64,000 bases of DNA, taken from NCBI RefSeq assembly GCF_036884655.1, contig NC_088347.1, positions 13,140,001 through 13,204,000 of the forward strand, read 5' to 3'. The notes under the pieces are model-generated. The model saw nothing but the letters and a program-made list of their open reading frames with translations. It was not told the origin of the DNA and ran no database searches. This document shows, in pieces, positions 22,036-31,797 of the stretch. Every line of letters begins with the position of its first letter. Position 1 is the first letter of the stretch. Both the position numbers and the translations under genes were made by a program. Origin of the DNA: Musa acuminata AAA Group (lineage: Eukaryota; Streptophyta; Magnoliopsida; Zingiberales; Musaceae).

Positions 22036-23526
22036 TAATGCTTTGAGTTTGTCAAAAATTGATGAACTATTGATATCATCTATATTACACCTTTGGGTGA
22101 AATATTGATATATCTAGTGTTCACTCAAGAATATTTATGAAGGACTGATACTATCCTTGTGGAATAGTATTGTTATCTTTGGGTATACAACCCTAAACTG
22201 TAAGAGTATCTAAAATAGTATCATCCTATTCCAGCACATAATTATTTGAATTGGATTCTCCTTTGGGATTATCTAAATCTCCTAATTATATGTGTCATTA
22301 TGAATATTATTTTCTTAATTTCATTTAGGACTAATTCCTTAATATTATTTTATAAGTCATTAGTCTAGGTCACTTTGGTGGCTACAAAACTAATACAATA
22401 ATATAAAATAAAATTTAAAATGTCCTATAAATGATAAAATTTTTATTGTAATTCATATCACAAAAGTCTATTATTCCAAGTCACTTTGACAACTACAAGT
22501 ATAAAATTTAAGGAGATGAATTACAAATAATATTCATCAAATTTTTTTAATTTATACTAAGTAGTTCAATAATATAATAACAACCATAATAATTATTGAA
22601 TATTAATACTAAGTAGTTCAATAATATAATAACAACCATAATAATTATTGAATATTAATACTAAGCAGTTCAATAATAAAATAACAATCATAATAATTAT
22701 TAAACATTAATGCTAAGTAGTTCAATAATAGAATAACCATAATAATTATTAAACCTTAATCAACAAAGGAAAACTCATATGATAATCATGATAACATATA
22801 AATCATGACTTCATGTGAAAGGTAAACATTACTTCACAATTTCAAATATATATATGTGAGTAAGTAAATAAAATTCCAAGAACAATAATTGGATTTTGAT
22901 TTTATTTACCACATGTATAATTAATAATTCATATGAGAAAACTATAAAGTAAACATAATTTATATTTTTTTAATCAAAATTAAATCCGATCAAATAATCA
23001 AAAATATAATAATGATTAAATTTATTCATATTTATAATAAATCATATTTATTAATTTTATAATTGAGAATATAAACTAAATTTCTCAATTTCATAATGAT
23101 AAAAAATTAAAAATATTTGATAGGATATAAATCGAAAATATGTGATTTATGAAGGACAAAATTATAATTTGGTAAAAATTAGACCCGAGGGTAAAACCAT
23201 AAATATGTTGACAGAACATAAACTGGAATTACGAAATTTACAAGAGGCAGAACTGTAATTTTGCAAAACCTTAGGCTCGAGGGCAAAATCATAAATATGC
23301 CAAAAACCCTAATCTGCCTTGTCACCTACGCGTGCGACGCCTTGTCACCTACGCGTGCGACACTATCGTTGTTGCTAGTGGCACAGCTGCCTGCGATAGT
23401 TCCAGCCTGCGCGTGGCACACATGGCTGGCCACGGTTGTTGCCAACGTGCGGCCGCTGCCGTCGTCGGGCTGCCTTTGCCCACGCGCGGCCACTATCACA
23501 GTTCTTGCCCGCGCGTGGCTACTGCC
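22036..23526 (-). other. Leader region of the minus-strand Tork-like copia
   Basis: Non-coding 5' leader, mirror-image homologous to 24153-25533. The left 1.2 kb is very AT-rich and holds a local tandem repeat (about 22555-22755, a unit of about 60 bases with 'taagtagttcaataat'). The right 0.2 kb (23320-23526) is strongly GC-rich with recurring GCGCGTGG motifs. No PBS or LTR of its own remains on the right: it meets plus-strand LTR sequence at about 23527. Confidence 0.65.
22555..22755. repeat. Short tandem repeat in the copia leader
   Basis: About three to four imperfect copies of a unit of roughly 60 bases containing 'ctaagtagttcaataat' and 'aataattattgaat'. The mirror region near 24925-25010 in the plus-strand copy has fewer units, so the array expanded or contracted after the copies separated. 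Confidence 0.7.
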
Positions 23527-23527
23527 A

Positions 23528-23844
23528 ACGTACGATTCCTTAGGAGATAGCCTTGATGGGAGAAAATCTCCTATTATCTTATCGTAGACCCTTTGCTCTC
23601 GCCTATAAATAGATAGGACCTCTAGTTAGTCCTGTGAAAGAATAGGAAGAGAGGAGAAAGGATCTACTCCTTACAGATTTCGTAGTGATCTTGGATTAAA
23701 GATGGTGCTTGCAGGTCAAACAGAAATCTATGATGGCATCAAAAGGTACACATCGATAAACGAGATCTATGTATTTGATTTCAATCCTAGCATAAAGGTT
23801 ATTTTCATATTTGAATACAGCATATTATAATTTTTTTGCTTATA
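23528..23844 (+). repeat. Truncated 5' LTR of the plus-strand Tork-like copia
   Basis: Homologous to the 3' part of the LTRs at 7841-8643 (inverted) and 51717-52003. It contains a TATA box (TATAAATAG at 23604-23612) and ends GCTTATA two bases before the PBS. The first about 100 bases of the LTR are missing. In their place the leader of the minus-strand copy abuts. Confidence 0.75.
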
Positions 23845-23846
23845 AT

Positions 23847-23858
23847 TGGTATCAGAGC
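23847..23858 (+). other. Primer-binding site of the plus-strand Tork-like copia
   Basis: TGGTATCAGAGC, complementary to initiator tRNA-Met, two bases after the LTR end. Confidence 0.85.
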
Positions 23859-25533
23859 TCGGTTTTTTAGATCAAATACATTAGATCTATTATTTTGTTT
23901 ACGATGCATGATTGATTCCTTTTTTTTTTATGATCGATCTTGCTGCGAATTTGTTGATGGTAAAGCTATGCTGGGCAGCATGCGTGCCGCAACGCAGCAA
24001 GCGACAGCAGCCGTACGCGGGCATCACAGTGCCTATGGGACGGCCGGCCACACACGGTCAGAACCCATCCATACGACGGTAGGTCGTACATAGGTAGATA
24101 GCCCAATGATGACTGCGCGTGGGTAGGCCGTGCAAAGGCGACGGTTGCGTGCTGGTAGCAGCCACGCGCGGGTAGGAACCGCCACAGCGGCCGCGCGTGG
24201 GCAAAGGCAGCTCCGCGACGGCAACGACTGTGCATTGGCTACAGTCGTGGCCAGCCGTGCGTGTCGTGTGCAGGTTGGAACTACCGCAGGCAGCCGCACA
24301 CAAGCGACGGCCGTGCGCAGGCAACAGCGGTAGTGCCGCACGCGTAGGCTACGACGGTAAGGCAAATTAGTATTTTTGGCATATTTATGATTTTTCCCTC
24401 AAGGCTAGGTTTTACAAAATTACAGTTCTACCCCTTACAAATTTCATAATTTTAATTTATGTTCTATCAACATATTTACGGTTTTACCCTCGGGTCTAAT
24501 TTCTGTCAAATTACAGTTCTGCGCTTCATAAATCGTATATTTCGGATTTATATCCTATCAAATATTTTCAGTTTTTTATCATTATGAAATTAATAAATTT
24601 AGTTTATATTCTCAATTATAAAATTGATAAATGTGACTTATTATAATTATGATTAAATATAATCATGATTATATTTTTGATTATTTCATTGGATTTAATT
24701 TTGATTAAAAAACTATAAATTATGATTTACTTTATAGTTTCTCATATGAATTATTGATTATACATGTGGTAAATAAAATCAAAATCCAATTATTGTTCTT
24801 GGAATTTTATTTACTTATTCACATGTATATATTTGAAATTATGAAATAATGTTTACCTTTCATATGAAGGCATGATTTATATGTTATCATGATTATCATA
24901 TGAGTTTTCTTTTACTGATTAAGGTTTAATAATTATTATGGTTATTATATTATTGAACTACTTAGTATTAATGTTTAATAATTATTATGGTTGTTATTGA
25001 ACTACTTAGCAAAAATTAAAGAAATTTGATGAATATTATTTATAATTCATCTCCCTAAATTTTATCTAACTTATAGCTGTCAAAGTGGCCTAGGATGATA
25101 GACTTTTGTGATTTTAATTACAATAAAAGTTTTATCATTTATAGGACATTTTAAATTTTAGTTTATATTATTGCATTGGTCTTGTAGCCACCAAAGTGAC
25201 CTAGACTAATGACTTCTAAAATAATATTAAAGAATTAATCCTAAATGATATTAAGAAAATAATATTCATAATTTCACATATAATTAAGAGATTTAGATAA
25301 TTCCAAAGAAGAATCTAATTCAAATAATTATGTGATGGGGTAGGATGATAATATTTTGGATATCCTTGCAGTTTAGGGTTGTATTCCTAAAGGTAACAAC
25401 ACTATTCCATAAGGATGGTATCAGTCCTCCATAAATATTCTTGAGTAAATACTAGATATGTCAATATTTCACCTAAAGGTGTAATATAGATGATATCAAT
25501 AGTTCATCAATTTTTGACAAACTCAAAGCATTA
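23859..25533 (+). other. Leader of the plus-strand Tork-like copia
   Basis: A 1.7-kb non-coding region between PBS and gag. Bases 23970-24365 are GC-rich with repeated GCGCGTGG and GCAGCC-type motifs. Bases 24366-25533 are AT-rich. It pairs as an inverted repeat with 22036-23526. Open frames of 60-110 codons on both strands in the GC-rich part are products of composition, not genes. Confidence 0.65.
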
Positions 25534-26330
25534 ATGTTATTCTATATTTTTGCAGTGGTACTTCTGCATATACATTCTTATGCTTCTAGTGTCCCTGTAC
25601 TCTCTGGATCAAATTATTCAGAATGGTTAGAGCATGTGCAATTTACACTGGGTGTATTAGATCTTGATTTAGCATTACTTGTTGAAAAGTCTACAGACTT
25701 GACTGATGAAAGTACTGTAAGACAAGTTAATAAAATGAAGGCTTAGTTTAATGTTCATAAGAATGTCAATTGTAAATAACATAAAGACTTCATTACCGAT
25801 TGCAACTAGTGCAAAGGAATATTTAAAGGTTATTGAAGATAGATTTAAATACGCTGATAAGTCATTGGCTGGCACATTAATGAAAGAACTAACTATGGCT
25901 TAGTATGATGGCACTCGAGGAATTCAAGATCACATCCTCAATATGGCTGACAAAGTTGCAAAACTTAAAACATTAGGCATGAATGTTGATGAGTCTTTCC
26001 TCGTGCAGTTTATTCTCAATTCTCTTTCTTCTCAGTTTGGCCCATTCAAGGTTCACTAAATACAAATAAGGGTAAGTGGGACTTGAATAAGTTAACTAGC
26101 ATGTGTGTTCAGGAAGAATTAAGATTAAGGTAGGAAAGTTCATATAATGTCATGGCTACTACTCAAGGAGCTAGTAATAAGAAAAGAAAATTGAAGCATT
26201 ATCAATCAAAGAAACTTATCGGGTCTGGAAATGTTAAATAGACTAATAAAAAGAAAGCCTTTACTATAAAGTGCTTCTTTTGTGGCAAAAAAGGACATAT
26301 AAAGAAGGACTGCATTAAACATAAGACTTG
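25534..26330 (+). pseudogene. Copia gag with intact zinc knuckle, plus strand
   Basis: Starts with ATG at 25534 and reads the gag N-terminal block (SGSNYSEWLEHVQFTLGVLDLDL), then meets a stop at 25744. Homology continues in nearby frames through 25745-26200 (AQYDGTRG-like block near 25900). The nucleocapsid zinc knuckle CFFCGKKGHIKKDC (26272-26313) is complete. Gag would form the virus-like particle and bind element RNA. This copy is dead because of several stops. Confidence 0.75.
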
Positions 26331-26394
26331 GTTTGAAAAGAAAGGTATTAACTCGACCTTTGTATGTTTCGAATCAAACATTACAGAAGTTCCT

Positions 26395-27597
26395 TCTAAC
26401 ACTTGGTGGATTGATTCTGGTACTTCAACTCATGTTATCAATAACATGTAGGGATTTCTTTCATTTCGGAAACCAAAAGAATATGAAAGATTCATCATTA
26501 TAGGAAATCATCTTAAAGCGAATGTGATATCAGTGGGAACTTATCGTCTACGCTTAGAGACGGGTCACCTGATGGATCTTATTGACACATGTTATGCTCC
26601 TATAATTTCTAGAAATTTAGTTTCTCTTTCTAGAATTGATGAGTTAGGATATTGTCTTTCTTTTGGTAGTGGCAAACTCAACATGTTTTATGATTCAATA
26701 AAAGTTGGTTCTGGAATTTTATGTGATGGTTTGTATAGAATTAATTTAGATCTTGAGTTTGCGAAGATATTAATGACCCTACAATCAAGTGTTGGATTGA
26801 AACGTAGTTTCAATAATGAAAGGTCTTCTATATTGTGGCATAGACAATTTGGGCATATCTCAAATGAAAGAATTAAAAGATTAGTGAATGATAATATTTT
26901 GGAACATTTAGACTTCACTGATTTTGATGTTTGTATATATTGCATTAAAGGAAAGCAAGCTAAACATATAAAGAAAAATGCCACAAGAAGTAAAGAACTT
27001 CTTGAGATTATTCATACTGATATTTGCAGACCACTCTATATTCCTTATTTTAGTGGAGAAAAGTATTTCATCACATTTATAGATGATTTATCCAAATATG
27101 ACTATGTTTATCTAATACATGAAAAGTCTTAAGCTGTTGATATTCTTGAAGTATACATAAATTATGTTGAGAGACAATTAGATAGAAAAGTTAAAATTGT
27201 CAAATCTGACAAGGGTGGTGAATTTTATGGCATATATGATGGATCTGATCAGAATATTGGTCATTTTACTATATTTCTATAACAATAGGGTATTTGTGCT
27301 CAATATGCATTACTAGGTGTGCCATAGTATAACGATGTTGCTGAAAGGCGAAATCGTACTCTTATGGATATGGTTAGGAGCATAATGAGTTATTCCTCTA
27401 TACCTGAGTCGATGTGGGGTGAAGCTCTTAGGACAACTATGTACATCTTGAACAGGGTTCCTAGTAAGTCAGTTTCATCGACTCCATTTGAGTTATGGAT
27501 TTGTAGAAAACCCAGTCTGAGACATTTACATATTTGGGGATTTCTTGAAGAGATAAGAGTATTAAATCCACATGAAAATAAATACGAGATTTAACAA
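26395..27597 (+). pseudogene. Copia protease and integrase, plus strand
   Basis: WWIDSG, the protease active site, lies near 26404-26420, with a stop soon after. Bases 26524-27132 (202 codons) hold the end of the protease region, the pre-integrase zinc finger (HRQFGHIS...CIYCIKGKQ) and the core start (HTDICRP). After the stop at 27130 the core continues: KSDKGGEF with the second Asp near 27210, DVAERRNRT with the catalytic Glu near 27345, and an open stretch 27364-27594 with the ILNRVPSKS block. The sequence breaks at 27597, where SIRE gag starts. Confidence 0.8.
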
Positions 27598-27890
27598 ATT
27601 ACACGTCCACCCATGTTTAATAGAACGAACTACCCATAGTGGAAGACCCGAATGAGGATCTTCCTTATTTCAATGGATTTTGAACTTTAGAATCTTGTCA
27701 AAAATGGATTTTCGAAGTCTTCTCTTCCAATGATTGATTGGAATGAATTGGAGAAGAAGACTTTTGCTCTTAATGCAAAGGCTATGAATGCATTATTTTG
27801 TGCGCTTGATAAAAATGAGTTCAATCATGTTTCGATTTGTGAAACCGCGTTTGATATTTGGCATACACTCGAAGTGACTCACGAAGGCAC
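27598..27890 (+). pseudogene. SIRE gag, 5' part
   Basis: Matches codons about 11-110 of the gag at 36219-34636 (minus strand), starting ITRPPMF-like and ending at the THEGT block just before the LTR-X insertion. Two in-frame stops are visible (near 27638 and 27684, the second at a Trp codon). The open part 27730-27890 reads MIDWNELEKKTFALNAKAM and DIWHTLEVTHEGT. The next gag segment resumes at 39191. Confidence 0.8.
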
Positions 27891-28849
27891 TACTAGTCAT
27901 AGGTGCCCAGCAAGCCAATCACGTGAGTGATGGCACGTGTGACTTAATATAGAATCTTTTTGCTTATTATATTTTGGCATATATCACTTTATAACTATTT
28001 CATAAATGCATACATATATTGTGATATCCCTGGATTTGTGCAATGGGAATCGGATCGTGATGAGATCACGATAGTGAGATCGATTCACCTTTAAACACAT
28101 ATCCTAAATAATCCCAGTCATAGGTTACTTGAGAGGGATATCGTGATAACTGGATAGACTAGTGTGCTGTATACCCGTCCATATGATGGATACAGCTGGT
28201 CTCAAAGCTGCTTGTGTAGGGACACTAGGGATACAGTACAGGTGCTCATTGAAGAATGAGTCCACTGATTGATCCACTTACGGAATGCTGGATGGTTGAT
28301 GATGCCTTATTGTCAGACAGGGATTCCGTAGTCCTAGTGGTGTATCTGGTCCTTAGACTCGAGACACTAAGGATGTCCTGTATGAGTGCTCCACTCTTTG
28401 ATACCAGACTTATAGGTTTGGCTATCCCAGATCTAGTACAGTTGGTCAGCGGGAGTGGTAGTCGACCTTACGAGGGCTATTGAGTGTCGATAGAGGATCA
28501 TCCACTCTCGGTGTCATAAGAGGAATATCCCATGTGTTCTTGCTCAGACAAATCCTTGGCCAGGGTCATTCAAGTTGAGAGAGAAAGAGTTCTCCGAGAG
28601 AATCCGATTAGAGCAAGACTCAAGAAGAAATCGTATGGGTCTGACAACACCATGCTCGATATACGGTCTTTGGGATATTAGATGGATGAAGGACTATAGG
28701 TACTGTTAGGATCGAGAGCACTAAGAGGGGGGGGGTGAATTAGTGCAGCGGAAATCTTACAGCGATTAAAAACCAAAAGCTGCGTTCGTTCAAAAACTGT
28801 TATGATGCAAAAGCAAATTCTCAGTTTGTATCTAAGTGTAGTTTGCGTC

Positions 28850-29010
28850 TAAGCGCAGATTGCGTCTAAGCGCAGTTTTGCGTCTAAGCGCAGTTTACGT
28901 CTAAACTCAGATTTACGTCTAAACGTTGTTTTACGTCTAAACGCAGATTTACGTCTCAACGCAGACTTACGTCTAAACGCAGTTTTACGTCTAAACGCAG
29001 ATTTACGTCT
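28850..29010. repeat. Tandem array of about 18-bp units in the SIRE LTR
   Basis: Repeats of 'acgtctaaacgcagattt' with variants such as 'gcgtctaagcgcag', roughly nine to ten units. On the minus strand it reads as FRRKSA/FRRKTA repeats, but only because the unit length is a multiple of three. The partner array is at about 36415-36597. Confidence 0.9.
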
Positions 29011-29809
29011 AAACTTTGAAACTTGTTTGTATACTCGCAGAAGGCAGTATGCAGTTGGAATCAAGACGTAAACGTGAACTGAGATCTGATGATTGAGCAA
29101 GGAAAGCCGATTTACGTCTGAATGCAGTTTTACGTCTAAATGCTGAAACTCGTTCGTAAAATCGTAGAGGAAAGTTTGCAGTTATCAATAGGATCAAAAT
29201 GTAAGTATAAACTGCAAAGAAGCTCGTTCGTAAAAGCACGGAAGACAGTTCTGCAGAATCAAATGTAAACGTAAACAGTAACGTATGAAAATACGAATTT
29301 ACGTCTGAATGCAGATTCAGAAGAACAGCACTTAGAACTTGTTCGTGAAAGCGTAGAGAGCAGTAGTAATGAGGGAGGTTTGCAGTAATGATAAAGTGCT
29401 CGAAAATAAACGCAAACCAGAGATTTAGAGTGGTTCGGTCAGCCTTGACCTACTCCACTTTTGGCTTCCTCCACCGACGAGGTTGCCGACGTCAACTAGG
29501 TGCCTTCGTTCAATGGGCGAAGGCCAAACTGCCCTTTTACAATTTCTCTCCTTTTGACAGGCTCAGGAGACAACCTTTATAGACCTTTCTCTCCTCACTT
29601 TACAACTGAAAACTTGAAGAACAGAATGAGGAGACTTAAAGGCTTTACAACACTTTTGAGCTCTTAGAATCACAGAAAAGATCAAGATTTCAGTGTAGGT
29701 CTGTATCTTTTCAGTGCTGAATGGGTGGGGTATTTATAGGCCCCAACCCAATTCAAAATTCGAGCTCAAAACGATCAAATCGATCAAATCCCAGAATTCT
29801 GGGATCAGG

Positions 29810-30365
29810 CGGTTGCACCTCTTGACTGGAGAGGTGGCACCGCCTGGCAGAGCTCGAAGACTGAGCTCAGGCGATTGCTTCTCTCTGCCAGAGCTCGAAG
29901 ACTGAGCTCGATGGTTCCATCACCTGGCAGAGCTCGAAGACTGAGCTTGGTGGTTGCATCACCTGGCATAGCTCGAAACTGAGCTTGGTGGTTGCATCAC
30001 CTGGCAGAGCTCGAAACTGAGCTCAGGCTGATGCACCTCTCTGCCAGAGCTCGAAGACTGAGCTTGGTGATTGCATCACCTGGCAGAGCTCGAGACTGAG
30101 CTCAGGCTGATGTACCTCTCTGCCAGAGCTCGAAGACTGAGCTCGATGGTTGCATCGCCTGGCAGAGCTCGAAACTTGAGCTCTGGCAGTGCTACCTCTT
30201 GGCAGAGGAGGTTGCACCACCCAGTCTAGCTCGAAGACTGAGCTCTGGGCGGTTGCACCTCTCGGCTGGGGCGGTTGCACCTCCCAGCCTCGCAGCCCTG
30301 GCGGTTGCACCTCCTGGCTGGGGCGGTTGCACCTCCTGGCTGGGGCGGTTGCACCTCCTGGTGCA
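29810..30365. repeat. Degenerate GGCGGTTGCACC array in the SIRE LTR
   Basis: Alternating blocks of 'ggttgcaccac/tcctggc' and 'agctcgaagactgagctc'. Both parts are near-palindromic (GGCGGT...ACCGCC type, and GAGCTC...GAGCTC), so single strands could fold into serial hairpins. The partner array at 37390-37980 has one extra unit. Confidence 0.85.
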
Positions 30366-30886
30366 ATCAGGGTCCGAATGGTTCACTCCATTCGGCCCAA
30401 TTTGAATCTTTTCAGGGGCCCAATTGCCCCAAGATTAAGCTAATGGGATCACCTCCCATTTTCATGCTTAATCATCATGCTAACTACGATTAACTCTAAG
30501 ACAACTTCTGCAGCTTTGCTCCGATGCGTCAATCGCTTCTTCCGGCGAGTTTCCGGCCAACTTCCGTCGATCATCCGATAACCCTCGGTGATCCTTCTGC
30601 GGACATCCGGCATACTCCTGGACTTTGCGACGATCCACTTGGCGAGTTCCGACGAGCTTCGCTTGGCAAGCTTCTGGACTTCTCGGATCTGTTCTCGCTG
30701 AACCTCCGACGACCGTCCGAACTTCCGTCGAACTCTCGAACTCCCAACGTGATCATGATCTTGACTCCGGCGCAACACCTGCTGCTTGTCTTACTCTCAT
30801 CGTAGTTAATCCTGCACACTTATCTCAACACATAGATTAGATAACAAATGACAATTGACTTCATCATCAAAATCCGAGATTCAACA

Positions 30887-30900
30887 ATCTCCCCCTTTTT
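30887..30900 (-). other. Polypurine tract of the complete SIRE element
   Basis: Minus strand AAAAAGGGGGAGAT directly before the LTR start TGTTGAATC. The same tract precedes the LTR at 48080. Confidence 0.9.
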
Positions 30901-31797
30901 GATGATGACAATCAATTGATAAAGGAGTTGTCCTTAACTCCCCCTATCTATATGCCATAGTTGAGATAAGTCAACCTTGAATTCAGGACCTAAGAATTCA
31001 AGTGACGTATTGATAAGTTAGATCAGTTAAACTTATCAATGCTCCCATCATGATGCCCATCATGATGTATCTCTTCAAGAACGATGTCAAGGCATGACAT
31101 ACATTATCAAGTTTGTATGATAGTGTTTGTAACTATTCATCATATAATAATATAAAGCTACGAAGGACATTTTACATGATGCACACATTTGAGATTTTCT
31201 AGCAAGTTTGCATTTTCTATAGAATATCAAATCAAGATATGATGCAAACTATAGCACATGTTCACATATCTCTTGGTGATGCAAGGATGGCATAACATTG
31301 TTTATATCATCACTCAAGTATTTGCAACTATGACATAGACATGATTATGGCAGTTCAGCTATGACATAGTGTTTATCAATTCATATATTTCTCCCCCTTT
31401 GTCATCAACAAAAAGCATGATAGCATTATTAAGCATATAAAGGAAGTCATGACACATATAACTCTTTATTGTTTGTCGCTTGACGGAGGAAAGTCATTTT
31501 TCAAAGAGTTTTCATAAGAGTGTACAGAAACATCCCATTTTAGCATACAAACCGAAAAATGAACTTCTTACATGCATTTGGTTAAAAATATTTGTCACAT
31601 AATTTGCAACATGTTATTTGATCAAGCGTTGTCAAGGCATGTAATAGTAATAACATCCGAAAAATAATTTTAACTAGTTTAAGTATTCGGACACATCAAC
31701 ATTCCTAATTCTCTTCTTATGTAATCAAATTGTTCTTCACATAGGGGTTTTGTGAAGATATCAGCCAGTTGATGTTTGGTATCAATAAACTCTATGG
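30901..31797 (-). other. 3' non-coding region of the complete SIRE element
   Basis: About 0.9 kb between the end of pol and the purine tract, with no frame resembling the envelope-like ORF reported in some SIRE elements. Its first part (31798 down to about 31690) still encodes, in a shifted frame, the last 40-50 residues of RNase H that read in frame in the other SIRE copy (46621-46793). A second internal purine tract lies at 31390-31400. Confidence 0.65.
31390..31400 (-). other. Second, internal purine tract
   Basis: Minus strand AAAGGGGGAGA, about 0.5 kb upstream of the LTR-proximal tract. The other SIRE element has the same tract at 47565-47575. It may be an auxiliary priming site or a duplicated remnant. 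Confidence 0.6.

Larger units (their letters stand above)
7841..23526 (-). mobile_element. Decayed Tork-like Ty1/copia element, minus strand
   Basis: Order on the minus strand, right to left: GC-rich leader (22036-23526), gag (about 22035-21210), protease (21190-20849), integrase (20754 to about 20000), RT (about 19960-18780), RNase H (18751-18433, resumed 9566-8900) and LTR (8643-7841). This protease-integrase-RT-RNase H order is Ty1/copia. The YVDD and DSG motifs survive, but stops and frameshifts break every frame. A Ty3 element occupies 9567-18432. The 5' LTR is missing: the leader is cut at about 23526, where a plus-strand copy begins. The Tork/TNT1-like label is inferred from domain style only. 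Confidence 0.8.
28704..30886 (-). repeat. 3' LTR of the complete SIRE element
   Basis: 2183 bp. Minus-strand TATA box TATAAATA at 29731-29738. It contains an array of about 18-bp units (about 28850-29010) and the GGCGGTTGCACC-type array (29810-30365). It is 48 bp shorter than its partner, accounted for by one fewer 18-bp unit and one fewer 30-bp unit. Confidence 0.92.

Noticed and set aside
24033..24365. Overlapping 70-110 codon frames rich in A, R and C on both strands near 23261-24365
   Set aside because: They fall in the GC-rich leader of the Tork-like copia, are open in several frames on both strands, and have no motif.
28850..29010. Regularly spaced short repeats resembling a CRISPR array
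   Set aside because: The units are contiguous with no unique spacers, occur in both LTRs of a retrotransposon in a plant genome, and no cas gene is present.
28849..29239. Frames with FRRKSA/FRRKTA repeats (also 36415-36823), looking like a basic repeat protein
   Set aside because: They are translations of the 18-bp DNA array in the SIRE LTR. The unit length being a multiple of three keeps the frame open.
30023..30493. Proline/glycine-rich frames on both strands (also 37607-38107)
   Set aside because: They arise from the GGCGGTTGCACC array in the LTR, are open in several frames at once, and differ between the two LTRs only by unit number.
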